Positions 23,378 to 37,775 of a stretch of 64,000 nt of DNA are shown piece by piece. This DNA is from Hofstenia miamia. Lineage: Eukaryota; Xenacoelomorpha; Acoela; Hofsteniidae. A program made the position numbers and the translations under genes. Below the pieces are notes generated by a model. It saw nothing but the letters and a program-made list of their open reading frames with translations, was not told where the DNA came from and did no database searches. The DNA is taken from the NCBI GenBank assembly GCA_900660155.1, contig CABFPE010000227.1, positions 702,709-766,708 of the forward strand, in the 5' to 3' direction. Within the stretch, counting starts at the first letter, position 1. The number at the start of each line of letters is the position of its first letter.

Positions 23378-25716
23378 TTTTTAATTGTTTTTAAGGATAA
23401 GTCAATTATTGGCATTCAAAAATTTGTAACTAAACTTTAAAAATCGAGTTGGGCATGGGCCACACAATTTTATTTCGGTAGGAGCACAAAATAGAAAAAA
23501 CATAGTTTGATTTTTCTTCATTTTTACGAGTCCCTACCCTGTCAAGTAAGAATCTGCACTGCAAAGAACTTTCATTCATTTTAGGCTTAGATGTGTATTA
23601 AATCGATACTAAAAAAACAAATAGTTTATTGCAACAAGAAATTTGACATTAGGGCTACGTTTTGGACATACATTATTTGTTAACATGAACTGTGAAATAT
23701 GTATAGCCTTGTTATAAATACATGTAAAGTATAATAATTATTCTGATTTTTTTGTCTATCTCTCAATTTCGGAAGACGTACGGGCTCCTTGTGCCTCCTC
23801 GTTGCCTGCATGACTCTTTGAAAATGAATATTTTGTTACTTGAAAGATTTAGTGTAAGAAGAATAGCGAAGAACGTGGAAACCTTGGGCCTCTTTTTAGT
23901 GGATGTCCTACAATATCTTACAAATACATGTACATTTATGACTCTGTTGTGTTGTGTCTGTTGTGTAAAGAAACCACACAATGCAAGTCTAAAATATTGC
24001 TAACGTGGATGTTAATCCAAACATACAGAAACAAGGCTATAGTTAATTTAACCGGATACTAATATCATATTTGTGGATAATATTGTCGGCTGGTCACAAT
24101 TATTGTTAGCTTTGAATCTGAATATTTATATCCTGGCAGTCAGAATTAAACTGGATATACTCTTAAAATCAAATTTTTTGGTATCGTAAGAGTGGACCTT
24201 AATAAATTTTCCGGAGGGAATAAGTCTCATAACGTCAATTTGGTTACATCGTTGGGTACTCATTTTTGATATCATACTGTTAATATTATTGAGTATTTTC
24301 TTATTCAAATTATATATGTATGGATTTCGTTTGAAAAAATAGCATTTCCGGTCACTGTAACTTAGTTAAATCTCTTATTTTTATAGATTTCTGAATAAAC
24401 ATAATTTTCCATTAAAGCGGGTTTTCTACTTTTTATTTTATTTTCATTACAAAAGATGATATCAATTAATAGTTTTTTATCATTTTAAGTGGATATCCAT
24501 TTTTCCAAAACTTTTGTAGATTGTAATGAAGATGTAAGAGATCCATAGTTATATGCAAGTTTATTTATTCGCTAACAAATAGCTTTTATGATGCTAATTT
24601 TGTGTTTCTTGTCACAATAGGAATCACTTAAAATAATGTCACACTGTTTGATACATTGTCAATCATAGTTATGAATTTATAGTTGTAAAGCTAGCTTTCT
24701 CAATGATACCAGAAAACTTCTTTATTTAGTTTCGATTGATATTTGTTATAACAGTTTAGGTATACATGTATAACAGAACACTAAGAGTTTTTCTTGTTAG
24801 GTTACAGCAAACTTCCTTAAATAATGGTTACCTACGAACATAAATGGTTTAGATTATGTGCAAGCAGATGCCAAAAGTCCTATGTATATAGGCACCGGTT
24901 GCGGATGGGGCATGGGTACTCGAACGGACATGGACACGCTCACTGACACAGCCAATGACACGAGTTTTAGCTTAGAAAATCAGTGCTGCTATGAAAGAAA
25001 ATATTAGATTAATTTAGGTATGCCAATCCTGTCGCCAGTGCGGCGAGAAAGTTTGACTGTTAGATTGTTAAATCGCAAGCAAAAGAGAAAACATCAAAAT
25101 AAGCACACCTTACTTTTCTTTTGAGATGAAAACGCCCATCAATGCTATTCAAGCTCATTATGACCACTAATTATTTGAGTTTGCAATTACAAAGAAAAAA
25201 TAGTACATTTCTGTCTCTATCAACAGATACATTTGCTGAATCTATGGTAAGTTTTGCAGTATGAAATTGAGCTAATTCAAAATCAAGATAGACGATATTT
25301 TTAGTTTTTTTACGTGTGTTTTTCTTTTCTGATCTTTATATTGAACAATGAAATTCATTGAAGTTACCTGAAGTAACGTACTTTCTTTCAAAACAATGAA
25401 TGGCAGTTGCTGATTACAATTTTAATGAGACTGCCATTATAAAGCATTATTAGATTAAGCAGAATTGATAAAAAATTGTTTACTTAAAATCCAAAGATTA
25501 CTATTTAGTTGACAATATCTTCATTATAGCTATATATTATAGAATTAAATTAATGACTGAATAAATATAAATTGTGTAAGTATGCTAACTGAATTGATAA
25601 ACTGCATGTAAATAGTGGAGTTATTTTCAAAAATTTTTAATGTTAGTTACAAAAATATTCTTTAACAATAGCCATCAGAGAGTGGAGGAACCCTCGCCAA
25701 TTTTGAACATATTTAA

Positions 25717-25851
25717 CGTCTGAATACAATCAACGGCAATCCAGATTTAATGGGATCTAGGTTAGATCAATTCCTATGTCGATGTTATTTTCATAATGAT
25801 GCCCTACATTATTTTTTGAGAAATCCTTCTGAGGAACAGACAGGGGTGGAG
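25717..25851 (+). CDS. Candidate exon, unknown protein
   Basis: A 45-codon open segment reads RLNTINGNPDLMGSRLDQFL, then CRCYFHNDALHYFLRNPSEE, then QTGVE, and meets a good splice donor (GAG|GTAATT) in phase 0. It has mixed residue composition unlike the K/N/I/F-rich chance frames nearby. A convincing acceptor is lacking upstream; CAATCCAG at 25743 is possible. I do not recognise the protein. It may belong with the segment at 26782-26988. Confidence 0.25.
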
Positions 25852-26781
25852 GTAATTATAATTCATTTTGATTCAAAATAAGTTTGTTCCTATCAGTACT
25901 ATTTAAAATGCGTTTTAGTAGCTATACTTTAATTTTATTTAAGCACATCCTTTATATTTCGATGCGCAATAAAAAATAATGTTATAATTTTATGCTAATT
26001 ACTTAGCTAATTTCTTGGCAATTCTTTTATATTTAGAGAACACTCCATTTCTATGAATAAAAAATGCATCCTTATAGAAAAAATAATTTTAGCATACCGT
26101 TTAAATCTTATAATCTAAGTAATATGAAATACTTGGCAGATTATATTTTTTTTAAAATTCAAATTGAGGTCCACAAATGATCACATTTTAGAATTATCGC
26201 TTCTGGCTCATTCTCCTTTTTTCATTTAGTGTTCTTATGTTGGAAACGCTCGAACAGATTTATTAAATTTAGTATTTTTTAGATGTATTTGTTAAACAAA
26301 TATTTGCTAAGATTAAGGATATATTACAATATGTTTGTTTTTGCACAATATTTAATTGAGTAATTATTAAAAATATCAATGTAGTGCATGTGCATGATAC
26401 ATTACATCTAATGATCTTCTGACGGCATTTTTTGCAGAAATTCTTCTGAACAAGAATTAAAAACATAGACAGCCGACTTTCCCATTTATCTGGAATGGAT
26501 TTGGGTCTGAAAATGAGATCCATGTATCTTTGGGGATATTTCATGGATAAAAAAATTTAGTGCAATAGCAGAATTTAAGTACTTATCGAAAATTTCGGAT
26601 GAATTGCATGCGTCAGACGTTACAATTAAGATTAATACCAATTTTTGCATACGAAGATATGTGTAAATTTCAAAGTTATCATTTTACTCATCATTAAGAA
26701 TCATTAGAATTCCGGTTTGATATGGGTTGGTATTTTATCTAAGCAAAAATCGATCTATGGACAATTATGGTGTACAGGTGA

Positions 26782-26988
26782 CTCAAATCCCTTGCTTTTG
26801 GTAGACAACAAGATGGACCTGTTGCGATGAGCTTCTACAATGAATGGGACAGCAAATCCTCATATCTGACTCAATTTAGAAAACTGAAGACAAAAGCGCG
26901 CGTAAATACCCTGAAAGGGAATAACGATGAACAGAACTTCTTTACTTCAAGTGATATTCAATTGTTCAATTTATTGCAAATGTACGTG
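26782..26988 (+). CDS. Candidate exon, unknown protein
   Basis: A 69-codon open segment includes GRQQDGPVAMSFYNEWDSKS and TQFRKLKTKARVNTLKGNND. It is richer in GC and charged residues than its surroundings. It ends at a TAG, with a possible donor (GTACGT) just before. Two possible acceptors (TGTACAG, TTTTGGTAG) lie at its start but do not fix the phase. Not recognised; it could be an exon or a decayed gene piece. Confidence 0.25.
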
Positions 26989-27588
26989 TAGCTGTGTTAG
27001 ATTATTGCAGTGGCTGTACTTATATTTGAATTAAACTATAATTTAGTATATTTATGTTGTTAGATTCCCCTGCTCCGCATATAGAAACATTTTTTGTATT
27101 TCCTCTTAAAAAAGAATAAATTTCAGCCAATTCTCATAAAGTTTCCTTACTTGCTGGAAATATTTACAACAATCAGAATTTTTTTCAACATTTCAGAAAT
27201 TGTTTAGTGACTAAATATTGATGTGCATGAAGAGGTTGTAGTCAATTAACATCTAATCTTATTAAGTAATGCCCTAAAAGACAGTGTTTCCAAAATCGAA
27301 ACATTCGCTGGATAAGGAAATGAAGATGTATAAAATTCAAAATTTATAGTATTGAATTATTATACTTTTGGCTCTTAGAGACACTGCTTTGGCTAATTTA
27401 TTTTAATAATCAATAAATTGTATTTTTTCGCAAATTTCTTGAATCTATGAGATTGCTGCTTAATTTTTTTTATTAAAAACTAAAATTTTTAGACATACAA
27501 GGCTTAATTTATCGTAATTACTTTATAAATTGTTGAAATAAATAAATTCAAGATATATTGATCTTTATTTTTAAGCATACTACACGCC

Positions 27589-27629
<41 letters not shown>
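27589..27629. repeat. (TA)n microsatellite
   Basis: Uninterrupted TA run, the longest in the central part of the window. Confidence 0.95.
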
Positions 27630-27633
<4 letters not shown>

Positions 27634-30599
27634 GCAGTTAATCATTTAGACGTGGCTTCAAAATTTACAGAGACTTTTGCATAATTATAAATTTTATTAT
27701 ATATATTACTTTAAATTTTCAATTGTTTTTTCGAGGTTTTGAGAATAATTCAAATAATTGGAGAACTTTTATTCAACGGATAGAATAATTTTGACAATAT
27801 GTCTTGTTTTAAGCTAATCAAAGATAGTTAAACTACATATCAACAACAAGTTTATATAATAAACATTTATAAAATATTGATATTTAAATAATAAATGTGG
27901 TATCCATAGCCTAATTAAGCAAATGTTTCGGAAAGAGTTCCTCAAATAACAACGGCTACACTATAGAAACTAATTAAATAAAAGTATAATTATGTAAAAT
28001 ATTTGCATTGATTCTGCAAATTGCAAAAAACAAATTCGAAATCTCAACATCAATCATGTTATTATATGACCACATGCCAAAATACTATACTATTTGTGCA
28101 TAAGTGCTACAACGAAATAACCTTTTTAAACTTTTTATTGTTATAATTTGTAGGCATAGCTATATGAAATTTGAACAATGTATAAATTGTATATATTTTT
28201 GCTAATTTCTATTATGCATATTATGACTACAAAGCATTGAAGCAAATATATATATATATATATATATAGAAATATAATTCGTGTATTTCATTGAATAAAA
28301 ACGTTTTCCAATGAGATTTAATTGAAAAAGACAAATTTAGGGACTTACCGTTAATCTGCTATTAGATTTTTAGACTTCTCAACCAAAGAGTGATTTTAAT
28401 TAAAATGCGATTGGCTAAACCGCCATCCTATAGCAAAAGTTAGATACTGTTTTAATTAATTTTCTATTTTGGCGAATTTGCAAGTGTTTCAAATAATTAT
28501 TGCAATAGTTAAAATAAGCTTATTAAATACTGCTTTTCTATACTTTTCATAGCATTTTCACTGCTGAGCTATAGTAGCTTAAGAACATAAGCTCTAATCC
28601 AATTCGGATCGCTTTGGATTATTACTATGGCTGTTGAATTTTTAAGTACTTAACAATTTAGCAATTAGAATTCGTTAGGACTTGAAAAACTTGGATAAAT
28701 TACTTATTATACTAACCTATGCAAATACAGTCTAGCCAAAACTGTAGTGTTCTAGAAATTAATTAGAGTGGCAAAATTTCAATAACATGCTACAAATATT
28801 TTTGCACAAAAATGTCAATATTTTGACTATAAAATTTTGGGTCTTATAGATAAGTTTTTGCCTCACATTCAAAACATTTTGCCATACAAAAGCAAAATTT
28901 CATCATAATTTTTTCAAACATTAGCAATAAAATCCTTCATTTTATTGGCAATTTATATAATTTTAAAGAATGCACCCTGCCTACATCAACTTTTAATTGG
29001 CAATAGAGCTCATATCACCGGACTAATTTTTCCCTTAATGCAAAAACACATGATGCATATGTTGTTTTGCGATTGCTTCCAATTGCATTGTAGTATTTTT
29101 TATGTTAGGAAATCTTTTGAATTTAGATAAAGACTACATGCTCGTTTCAAAAAATCTCTTGTTACGTGATATATTATCTAGCTGAAATACTTTCAATTTT
29201 CAAACGATATAAATTTGGTAAGTGTTTTTGTTCGAATGGTAGTACTTCTGACTATTGACTAGTTTAGTCTAATCATATATAGAAATAGACTTTGAATACT
29301 GATTTAGAGTAATTCGGATCATTGATTTCAAATTTGAATTGAGCAGATAGATCCATTTACGAGTATAATTTATGTATTTAATATTCCACAAATAAAATGT
29401 ACATTACCCAAAATTTGTTACAAACATTTGAGTAACGAACAAATGTTATTTTCAATGATTTCGTTTTGTATGATGCCTTTGGAACATTTTTTTAAAACCC
29501 ATTGCACTTGATAACGCCCTACAATGTTTGATTTCCTGATGAGATGTTCCAATTGCGCCTCACTGACACTGCCAAGGTTTGTCAAAATTAATCGCCGCGG
29601 TTTTTCACATAGTGAAACTTAATCACCATGTTGGAATTCAAAGCCTCGAAGCTGAAGCCAGCTTTTTCATTTCCTCTTTAAAATTGTCTGCTTTCTTCTG
29701 CTCAAAAACTGTACAATCTATAGCTTTATTTAAGCCCTAATGGAAACAAAATATTCGAATTTCAAACCCATTCAATACTCCAGTTTTTATTTTTTCATTA
29801 GTTAATGCAGAAAACACCAATCAGCATGTTTGAAACATTATCTACAAATGTTGAGAGACTTAACATATTGCGTAGGGAGCCAAGTTTTATTTGAAAATTT
29901 GAAAGAATGTTCTTTTCTGATGGCACCAGAGATTTCTGAATGACATTTATATTATCTGGTGTTAATCTATCTTTTAGGGGTCACACATTTCTAGTAAAAT
30001 CTCAATAGTAAGGAAAGCAGGGAAAATTTGCGTTTCTAGATTATTACCTAGATAAAAATTTCACAATCTCAAAATCAACACAAACTTGCAAACAATGTGG
30101 CTCGAAATATTTTTCTCACGAAAGTGGTAATGTTCATTTTTGATACACAAACATGACTTCTACAAATATAGCAGAAAGTGTTTGTGTCAGTTCATGATTC
30201 ATATTTGACAGAAAACCAATAAGTGAAATTCAGCTACTATCAAATATTTACATTTTAAATATGAGTATATTTTGAAAAAAAAATCAAGCTCAAGCAAGGT
30301 TTTTTCAAATTATTATTTATAGCTATTCTGTCATGGAATCTTAGATTAAAGGTTCATTATATTTAAGATATCGTTGTACTGATCCAATTCTAAAATCATT
30401 ATTTCTGTCTGCTATTTACCAACTGAAGATGCAATTTCTGGTAACAAAACAAACAAAGAACACATTAGTTATAATCACAAGAATATTTGGGAATTTATTA
30501 AAACAGCATAGCAGAGAAAATTTAAATACTGTACTTGTGGTTCCTAAATTTTATCATAAACTGCAATCACAATAAATTTACACAAAATAAAAGTTTATA

Positions 30600-32090
30600 T
30601 TTTTTAAAGCAACTCACTTAGATGAAAGAAAAACAGACAGCAATGAAAAAACAGCAGATGCTCTTCACATTGAATGATCATCTCAAGCAATGCAACAAAG
30701 CAATACAGAACTACCTGATTATGTTTATAAAATTATTCAAATAGAAAATGTCCAAGAATGCCGTTCAATGACTTTATCATGGGTAGAATCTGAAGAATTG
30801 GATTCTACTTTTAATGGGGATTCTGTGGATAAAAGTATTGACTACTTGTGAAAAGTTATTGTGATTGAAAACATCTCATTATTTGCTTCAAAAATTTAAA
30901 ACATCTCTAAGAACACTGGGTAGAATCATTAATGAAGCTTTGCAATATTGTTACCAGAGTAGTAAGAAACACTAAGGGAGTAAGAGCTGGAGTTACAGAA
31001 CAAACTATTTGTGAACACAGTAAAGTTGCAATCATTATTATTGTTTGTGCAAACACTTCCAAATAACAGCTGCCACCTCATGTTGTACATAAGAACAAAA
31101 ACATTTATCAAAGTTGAAGAAATAGTGCTCTATTTGATTCTCAATTTGGATGATTTTATTTAAACTGCATCAGCATGGAACATTTTGAAAAATGGATTCA
31201 TTTGATCTTTATATAATATACTCAGTACTTCTCCGATATAAAACTTTTGGTTAATGCCAACTTGATGCTCACTTTATATTTGAAGTGTATACATTAATAT
31301 GTTTGAAACATGGTTTATTGATGTAATATGCTAGTGATTATGACTAGTCAGCTGCATACATTTTGCAGAGAATATCTTACTAAAGTCAAAGATTCTTTCC
31401 ATACAGTTCATGTCTAGTCAATTGTATGCATCTGAAATGTGCTGGATTTAACAATCATAATTTCATTTCTGTAGTAATCCCTTGACAATGAGATGTGAGC
31501 AATGCTCAGAAGGTCATAATATCAACATGGATCAGCCTGTATGTCTTTAAGAAATTGCTACTAAGATTTCCTTAAATGAACCATTCAATAGAGATCTAAA
31601 GTCTGAAATATAATTTAAACAACTCTCTACTTATACTGATATTCCAGTATCCATTATAGAAATACCACCATCAAGCTTAACAAGAATCTCATCAAACTGT
31701 AATTTATAATACAGATTGTGTGGAACAATCATCTAAAGGGATAATAAGTAATGTTTTGTCTAATAAGGATATTTGGAATGTTTTAAAAAATGCATTGGAA
31801 AGTTGAAAAAAAAGAATTACAAGAAGTTGTACTCAGGATTCTAGAATTTGGATTATACCAAAGCCTAACCCTAGGTGACATATCTACATTGGAAATATTT
31901 TGAACCTTTGCAATAAGATAGACATAATAGAGCATTGTAAGGAAAGTCAAGACAAGGTGCTACACATTACAACTTTTTCAAAAACTAGGGTGAGAGTGAA
32001 AGGATTTCATGTGGTTTGTTGGGAATTTGATTTCAACCTTAGTGAGAATGCAAACTTTGGCCATATGGCAGTGGCAATCAATAATTAATA
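30600..32090 (+). pseudogene. Decayed coding-like sequence, unknown family
   Basis: Several + strand pieces have protein-like composition: ELPDYVYKIIQIENVQECRS and WVESEELDSTFNGDSVDKSI near 30700-30850, TYTDIPVSIIEIPPSSLTRI near 31650, and the open frame at 31900-32088 (KVLHITTFSKTRVRVKGFHV). Many stops lie between them. No domain is recognised. It may be an old processed gene or transposon gene; low confidence. Confidence 0.2.
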
Positions 32091-32856
32091 CTTAAATAAT
32101 AACACTTTTAAATTGTTACAATCCCATTACCCACAATGAATAGGTTATGATTTAGGGATGTTATGTTATAATAAATTATGGAACTTGAAAATCCTGAGCA
32201 TAGTAATTTTCAGAGGAAAACTGTAACTATATTTAGCTGTGTACTACTAAATGCTAGATAGATTTAGATTAAAGCAATTGAACTTCAGAGTCTCATCAAC
32301 TCTAATTCTTTGAGTATTTTATTTATTTATATATCCTGGATTTAAGACTATTCAATGTAACCATCCTTTGCATTGTAGAGATCTATTATGCATAGTTATA
32401 TCAGAACTTCTATCTGTTCAAACAAGCTTAATGGATAAATATAATAGTTTTCAATATCTTACCCTTCCTCTGAATAAGAGAACTCATATTTTAATCTATT
32501 GTCCACTTCATCTCTATTACAATTGCTTCATTAATTCTGGATCCAAACCATAGAAGAACCCCCTACAACTATTCATGGAATACTACAACCTACTGTAATA
32601 TATTGATAAGCATACTCATGTTAATGGAGGATGCTGGACTTGCTGATAGCAGTTTGAATGAATGTACATACATTGTCAATAATTACAATTATACCATGTA
32701 TTTCTAAAATCTTTGCAAATTTAAAAATCTTATATCTCTAAAAATATAACAAAGGTATATGTAAAACTGAAAAACTTTATTGAAGTAAACATTTTCAGAT
32801 TTTATTTTTTAACTACAAAAATAATTTTAAAAAATAATGTCATTCAAGTGTACACC

Positions 32857-33898
32857 TCAATATTCCACACAAAGTTTCAGCATTTTTAAAACATCTTGAA
32901 CTGAATTTTGAAGCATTGACATTGGAATGTCCTCATAAACCTGTGTGATCTTTTCCCTCAGTTCATCAAGGTTCTTGGGACAAGGAATACTGTAGACCTT
33001 GTTCTTCATGTAACCCCACAGGAAAAAATCCAGTGGTGTTATATCAGGGCTACAAGTAGGCCAAATTCTTCAGTTTTGTTACTGATTAATCCTCCTGGAA
33101 ACAATCTCTTCAGAGCTTCAAGAGCACTGTTTGAAGTATGGGGACAAGCTCTGTCTTGTTGAAAGACAAAGGATTGCCACATCTTCTTTCTCTTTAGAAA
33201 TGGGACTATTGTTTCTTCAATGAAGTTGATGTAAGTCTCAGAATTCAAGGTTGAGCCAAAAGAAAGAATGACAATCAGGAGCTTTGTTTTACCAGAAAAT
33301 CCAGCCCAGACTATCAACTTAGAGTCAAATCCTTCAACTCTATTGGAGATGGCCGTTCATGGTCCCAGAAATGAGTATTCTGTCTGTTGACTACTCTGCT
33401 AAGTGAGAAATTTGATTCATTTGAAAAGATAGCATCTTTTATTGATTTGCTCTGGTAATCACAGAGAATTTTTTCTGAAAAAGATAATCTTCATATGTGG
33501 TGCTCATCAGTGAGGAGTTGCTCAAGTTGAATTTTGTATGGATGCAATTTTAAGTCATATTTCATTATTCTCCAAGACATACAGCTTGAACAACCCACTT
33601 CACTAGAAACATTTCTGGTTGTTGGCAAAATTCCTTCTTCTCTCAGCCTTGCAATTGCTTCTATCACATCCTCAGAATCTTTATCAGATTTGCAATCTCC
33701 TCTACCACTTCTTGGTAGATCATCAACACTTCCATGTGCCTCAAACTTTTTAATCAATGCTCTTAAAGTGGATTCCTTTGGTCAACAAGAGGAAGCATTT
33801 ATTCCATGTAAAGAACAAAACTTTCTGATAGCTGCAGCATAGCTCTGACTATTCTTATAAAATATCACAACCAATTCAGTTTTGTCTTTCTTTTCCAT
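32857..33898 (-). pseudogene. Mariner-type transposase, broken
   Basis: A cut-and-paste DNA transposase of the mariner group with a long catalytic spacing. The minus frame starts MEKKDKTELVVIFYKNSQ at 33898, with an N-terminal helix-turn-helix region (ESTLRALIKKFEAHGSVDDL). It continues with FSNESNFSLSRVVNRQNTHF (first catalytic block), FQQDRACPHTS (second Asp) and WPTCSPDITPLDFFLWGY (third Asp, about 41 residues after the second), ending at the TGA at 32857. Total length (~347 codons) is normal for the family. One stop (after ASSC) and at least two frame changes, near 33320-33480 and 33065, disable it. The first catalytic Asp of FSDE is Asn here. Terminal inverted repeats were not identified. 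Confidence 0.85.
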
Positions 33899-33904
33899 CT
33901 TAAT

Positions 33905-35500
33905 ATAAACCCAAACAATCAGCACTATTGATTTCCAATAAACTTAAATTATCACATGATAAATAAATATGTAAGCAAAAATTTTAAATCACAAAGACTT
34001 TTGAAACACATGGTAGTATTTCTGATTACTATCCTGTGTTCTTTGAATTGCTACTCAGCCTTGTATTGGGGATAGCACTGTAGATAATACCAGGCATAGG
34101 ACTGGAGTGGACCATGCATATATCACTGGATTGATGGAAGAGTACTTTGAGGAAACTAGCAACTCAATTGCTAATACTGATATGATAATTACTTTTTTTT
34201 ACACAATGCTTTACAGATCAATATTGCACCTGTTTAGAATATGGTAATATTAGTCTACTACTCAGTGAAATGCAATAGTTAAGTTACTTAGGACCTAATA
34301 GATAATTAATTAGTTGATATTTGTTTCAGGGGTTTGTAGTAAAATTGACAGAATTCCTTTTGGCTTTATGTTTTTCTAGGATTTTGCCAGAGATTGATAG
34401 GAGCATTATAAATATTTTGGACTATTTTGTCCATCCTTTAAAAATATCTCTATAAATAGAATACCCACATGCTTGCAAAGCTTCAGTTTAAGAAACAAAT
34501 ATATCCCCATGTATTTAGGAAAATTATTATTATCATCTAAGCTTTTCTTCACAGATCTAAATAATTTATAAGGTTTTGTATTGGATGCTTACTTCTTGTT
34601 GGCATTGGTGGATATTTATTCCACAAGATTCAATCATGCAAAATGAAGCAAAATTGTATTGAAAATTATTACTATTGTAATGTCATCCTCAAAATAATTA
34701 AATTAGTTGTTTGTTAAAATTAACTTCATTTGGATTCAGTCATGGAAACAAACAAAACTAATATTTTAGCTTTTTGGATCAAGAAGAGCTTAGTTCTGTA
34801 CTGTTATAAGATTAAAATGCACAAGTCACTTCTTTGCTGTATTGTTAATCAGGTTAGTTTTCATTTGAAATTTAAGTAAGCAAACCTTACTTTTTAACTG
34901 GAAAAGCACCATGAGTTATGACAAAAACTAAAAAAAGCAATTAGGGAAAAAGTACTGGAAAGTTGGTTATAAAAACTCTCAGTATATTAATATTTAATTT
35001 GTAATTTTTAACCTACTAACTTTTGCTTAGTTTTAAGTTTTCTTAAATTTAATTGGTATTTTGCCTAATCCAACTAATACTATTCTACTGTATATTTTTA
35101 ACCCTAACCCTACATATAAGTTATGCAGTACTTCTTCATTCATGCTCTCAAGATTATACCAGAATATAAAAGGTACTCTAATTTCTAAAGGCAGTAGAAG
35201 CCATCATACTATATATTTTGTAGAAATGTACACAACTTTACAGCTAATGTAGAATCGGTGGCTGGTAGGGAAACTTAGCTAGAAACTTAATTGACTCCAC
35301 AAAAGGTTTGAATAGCGTTTACTGAACAGCCACGATTCCAAGAAACAGGTTAACAGAGAACTTATAACGTATAGATCTAACATTGGTAATTCATCCAAGT
35401 AACAGAACTACTTTTAGGTAAGAACTAAGATGACCAATTCCTATGGCTTCCAGCCAAAGCGGAACATCCAGAAGTAAAGTGCTTAACCTATTGACTGGTG
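33905..35500. other. No gene seen
   Basis: AT-rich, without TA arrays. Short open frames, for example 35061-35252, have no recognisable motif. Confidence 0.5.
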
Positions 35501-35510
35501 CTACCCTATC

Positions 35511-35901
35511 TGTCTCACTTGTTTAATTTCTATCTCACTTCAAAAACTTAACTCTCATTTTCATTGTTATCTCTCAGCTAACTATTAAATAATCTGTAAT
35601 TGCCAGATATTTGTGCTAGCCAATGGCATGGTATCATCACAGTGTAAGGTTTTATAAGTGCATGTACGTGTTGAAATACGAACGAGAGATTTATTATTTC
35701 CTTATNTGTCTCACTTGTTTAATTTCTATCTCACTTCAAAAACTTAACTCTCATTTTCATTGTTATCTCTCAGCTAACTATTAAATAATCTGTAATTGCC
35801 AGATATTCGTGCTAGCCAACGGCATGGTATCATCACAGTGTTAGATCTTATAAGTGCATGTACGTGTTGAAATACGAACGAGAGATTTATTATTTCCTTA
35901 T
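35511..35901. repeat. Direct duplication of 195 bp across a single N
   Basis: The copies at 35511-35705 and 35707-35901 differ at only a handful of positions and are separated by one N at 35706. This looks like two overlapping contig ends joined without merging, or like two allelic versions. It probably belongs to the leader or edge of the LTR-type element that lies to its right. Confidence 0.85.
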
Positions 35902-36024
35902 GCGTAACCATATACATAACCTAATGAACCACAATTCGGACTGGGTAATCGAAAGACCCCCAGAAGCAACTTGTCGCCCCGTGCTAATGAAAGCACTCCT
36001 GAATTGTCGCCGGTCTTAAGCAAT

Positions 36025-36376
36025 AGATTTCATTTAAAATAATAAATAAATAAAAGATACAACGGTAAAGACGGCAGTTAAGAGTAGACAAAGTCTATTG
36101 AACATTTGCTACAGTTTTCTCAGTTTATATACAAAAAGATTCAGTTTTACCTGCCTTTGTTTACAATAATTGATATTCAACGTAGTTTAACATGCTCATA
36201 ATAATATTCCCTCGTAAATTAAATTTGAGCAAAACAAAAGCACCAACGAGGGGACACAAAACTATTAGCAACAAAACTAATCTCGAAAATGATCTGAAAC
36301 GTCATAGTGACGTCAAAATACAGTGAATTTAAATCAAAAGATATAAAAAGCACAAAATTCCCCGAGCAACTCTACA
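36025..36376 (-). repeat. LTR-like repeat, copy 1
   Basis: Read on the minus strand it begins TGTAGAGTTGCTC and contains a TATATAAACTGAG promoter-like stretch. This agrees with a long terminal repeat of a retrotransposon in minus orientation. A second copy at 37776-38133 is closely similar. Family (Ty3/gypsy-like) is a guess. It is a fossil; no gag or pol is visible nearby. Confidence 0.6.
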
Positions 36377-37774
36377 ATATCACTATTAACATGTCACAAA
36401 ACATGTAGGAATAATAACAATGATGTGAATCAACAAAAATGACCCAAGTGAAATAACAGAAGAAGAGATAAGAGACAACATCAGCTTTTCTATAAAGATG
36501 TGGCAAATATGCAAAGCCTAAGGAAAGTTTTCATATTTTTCTGTCTGGAAACAGCAATTTGAGATGAATTAGCACATACAAGCTGAGCTGATGCCCATAT
36601 AGCACTCATGATTGTATTAAAAAATTCTATGAGATATTCTCAAAGAAAATGAATGAACTAAGGGAAATTTCTGAAGTATGCTAACAAGGTAACAACAGAG
36701 TGTAGAATCTTGCCAACCTTCCAACTAATGAAACTTAACTTAATTTAGGAGCTGCTGTGACATTTTTCCCTCCTTGACTAGTATGGTAGGTGACAGATCC
36801 CAACTTTCCATCTCTCTTCCTTCATTCTAACTTTATTAATTACATTAATATCTGATCAACTAGTAGTATTGGTAAGAAACTAACAACTGTACTTTAGATA
36901 CAAGACAAGATATAGATGGTACAATGTACAGGGTAAACTACCTGACCTGAAGCAAAGCACAAAGAGGAATCAAAGAATTACAATATAACAATTAATTCCA
37001 GCCAACACTTGAACATCAAGAGAAACACCAACCTCAACTCCAGTGACTCAGTTCAGTGAAATAGTGTGCATGAATATGATAGTGACAGTGTGTGATTACC
37101 TATTAATTTAGTGCATTGATTGTTCTTGTTATCAACAAAGTTGTAATATAAGTGGAATTCACAACCAGGATGCATTAGCTTGTTATGCTTCCATACATGT
37201 AATATCCTTACATATAAATAAATATATGTTAACCTAAAGTACATGTGAACAACCAATGTGGCCATAACAAAAAGGGAAAGTCGTTGGTACTTTGGTCTGC
37301 TTGTAATTACACATAATGAAATCAATACAAGATAATACAAACTAGTTTTGTAATTTCCTATGAGGGCTAAATGAAAGAACATAATGTAATAATACGAACA
37401 ATGCAAGATAGGAAAGCTAATACGAATAAAAACCCCTATCCTTACACCTAACTTAAGAGCACATCGGGTAAGCACCAGCTACCAGCCACACAGCCGTTTG
37501 AATGGCGAACAAATTAATGTTGGTGCAAAGCCGTTACTAAGCTCCCATTAAATGAAGTCATGGACCACCATCTCAAATACCCTAGTGCTCGAACGTTTAG
37601 CTTTCCATGACAATTAATAAAATAACCTGACAAAGAAAAGCAAAGTAAATCCAATGAATTAACGTCATCACCAAAATAATAAATTGCATGATTTTTATAC
37701 TTGCAAATAATAAACATTCAAATATTTGGCTAGTACCTGTTAATCTAAGTTGTTGACAATTTCCAATTCTCTGA
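36377..37774. other. Sequence between two LTR-like copies, no gene seen
   Basis: No recognisable retroelement coding sequence is present. A 140-residue minus-strand open frame at 37053-37475 is rich in Y, L, H and C and has no motif I recognise. Confidence 0.4.
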
Positions 37775-37775
37775 N

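Larger units (their letters stand above)
22290..30580. other. Long gene-poor stretch
   Basis: AT-rich. It contains the palindrome at 23234-23377, TA arrays at 27589-27629 and 28245-28268, and two weak exon candidates at 25717-25851 and 26782-26988. The open frame at 23752-24003 (+, 83 residues) and that at 24126-24308 (-) have no recognised motif. No RNA gene is visible. Confidence 0.55.

Noticed and set aside
33534-33842. 102-residue + strand frame
   Set aside because: It is antisense to the mariner transposase.
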